A stretch of DNA of 43,120 bases, taken from assembly GCA_019309485.1 (NCBI GenBank), contig JAFDGC010000012.1, positions 1-43,120 of the forward strand. The letters run 5' to 3'. The notes below the pieces were generated by a model. The model ran no database searches. It was not told the DNA's origin and saw only the letters and a list, made by a program, of their open reading frames with translations. Position 1 is the stretch's first letter; each line of letters begins with the position of its first letter. Positions 42,579-43,120 of this stretch are shown here, in pieces. Source of the stretch: Deltaproteobacteria bacterium. Lineage in GTDB: Bacteria; Desulfobacterota; Desulfobacteria; Desulfobacterales; UBA2156. The translations under genes and the position numbers were made by a program.

Positions 42579-42643
42579 GGTCATAAGCTGACGATCCATT
42601 TCCGGTTTGAAACGTTTTCAGAAGCCGCCAGAAGGGAGTGGTT

Positions 42644-42760
42644 GTGAGGAAAGCCCCCGCCCGCTGCGCCCTGTCCGTGGTCCTGTTGGCTGTAACAATC
42701 TTTTTCTGCAACCCCGACCCCGGCCTTTCCGCTTACCTGCCGGATCACTGCTCGACGTAG
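42644..42760 (+). pseudogene. Truncated gene fragment with a signal peptide
   Basis: A GTG at 42644 with GAAGGGA upstream opens a 38-residue frame that starts RKAPARCALSVVLLAV, a plausible signal peptide, and stops at 42758-42760. A second frame continues through 42858 with VTLKNLDQTLSVVDDLAG-like sequence (DVAVTLKNLDQTLSVVDDL). The pair looks like the 5' end of a secreted-protein gene broken by a frameshift and then cut by the insertion sequence that follows. The family is not recognised. Confidence 0.4.
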
Positions 42761-42948
42761 CGGTCACCCTCAAGAACCTGGACCAGACCCTCTCCGTCGT
42801 CGACGACCTCGCCGGTGCCAGGAGGCGCACAAACGGATCCGGAATGTTTAACACCTAAAAGCTGCAATTGATAATACATAATTTATTGACATCTTATTAG
42901 AATTATAGTACATACGCGTCATGAATAACTTGGACTGGAGACACCCTT

Positions 42949-43120
42949 ATGATGCGTAAATACTACGCCACTTTTTCCGAAAAAAACCTCACCGGCAATG
43001 CAGGCCTGGTTCACTTGGGCCGGTTTGCCGAAAAACTCGGCATCCAGAAAATGCTCGACCGTATACTCACAGTCCAGCGCGCACCCAATGCCGATTACCA
43101 GGTCTCCGACGCAGTGACCA
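42949..43120 (+). mobile_element. Start of a transposase gene, IS1380-like, cut by window edge
   Basis: The first 57 codons of a transposase run open to the window end. They begin MMRKYYATFSEKNLTGNAG and continue with a segment of the form GLVHLGRFAEKLGIQ and APNADYQVSDAVT, which resembles the N-terminus of IS1380-family DDE transposases. GGAG lies eight bases before the first ATG. The family call rests on this short piece, so it is tentative. It is not related to the IS1634-type pseudogene at 37966-39050. Confidence 0.6.

Larger units (their letters stand above)
42536..42948. other. 413-bp region between the methyltransferase and the last transposase
   Basis: It holds the second 25-bp promoter-like repeat, the broken secretory peptide, and an AT-rich stretch (42859-42930) with TTGACA at about 42887-42892 that probably belongs to the insertion sequence's own promoter. 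The left inverted repeat of the element could not be fixed because its right end lies outside the window. Confidence 0.45.

Overview
The window is a stretch of chromosome from a Gram-negative anaerobe, most likely a sulfate reducer or relative in the Desulfobacterota (former Deltaproteobacteria). The basis is gene order and content. There is a four-subunit 2-oxoacid:ferredoxin oxidoreductase next to hisC-cmk-rpsA-sppA, a DUF39 homocysteine-synthesis protein, a complete KDO/LPS-transport run kdsA-kdsC-lptC-lptA-lptB leading into rpoN-hpf-ptsN-rapZ, a mannose-type EIIA, and gap-tpiA-secG. LPS genes imply an outer membrane. Genus cannot be fixed from the sequence alone. Most of the window is ordinary core genome; the accessory part lies to the right of the tRNA-Leu at 37.7 kb.

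Layout. (1) 1-8.69 kb, minus strand: a P-loop NTPase, then the ferredoxin, alpha, beta and gamma subunits of a VorB/Kor-type oxidoreductase, then hisC, cmk, rpsA and a left-truncated sppA. Several junctions overlap tightly (TAATG, ATGA, GTGA), and a good sigma-70-like promoter sits at 8738-8766. Two related palindromic intergenic elements lie at 809-935 and 7752-7839. (2) 8.9-10.8 kb, plus: a NamZ/DUF1343 protein coupled to an RNase H with an extra N-terminal region. (3) 11.2-11.5 kb, minus: a small membrane protein. (4) 11.8-20.4 kb, plus: a PlsB-like acyltransferase, a nucleotidyltransferase-kinase fusion resembling MurU+AmgK, a plant-type DapB, a YejA-like solute-binding protein and a YihY/BrkB membrane protein. 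(5) 20.4-28.1 kb, minus: an unrecognised protein built of two tandem copies of one ~90-residue unit, alaS, recA, thpR, a DUF39 protein and an M23 peptidase. (6) 28.2-37.8 kb, plus: kdsA through secG, then tRNA-Leu(GAG) with a terminator. (7) 37.9-43.1 kb: a decayed IS1634-type transposase gene, a two-component system with an FkbM-family methyltransferase, a truncated secretory peptide and the start of an IS1380-like transposase.

How the genes may work together. Regions 2 and 4 hold an unusual number of wall-related genes: NamZ-like, MurU/AmgK-like fusion, DapB and YejA-like binding protein. Together they could salvage muropeptides to UDP-MurNAc; this is a hypothesis from family assignment and proximity. 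In region 7 the response regulator, kinase and methyltransferase are contiguous. Three 11-bp direct repeats, the spacing expected for OmpR/PhoB-family regulators, lie immediately upstream of the methyltransferase, and near-identical 25-bp promoter-like sequences bracket the module. That module is the best candidate for an undescribed regulatory cassette. No CRISPR array, rRNA, prophage or recognisable defence system was seen.
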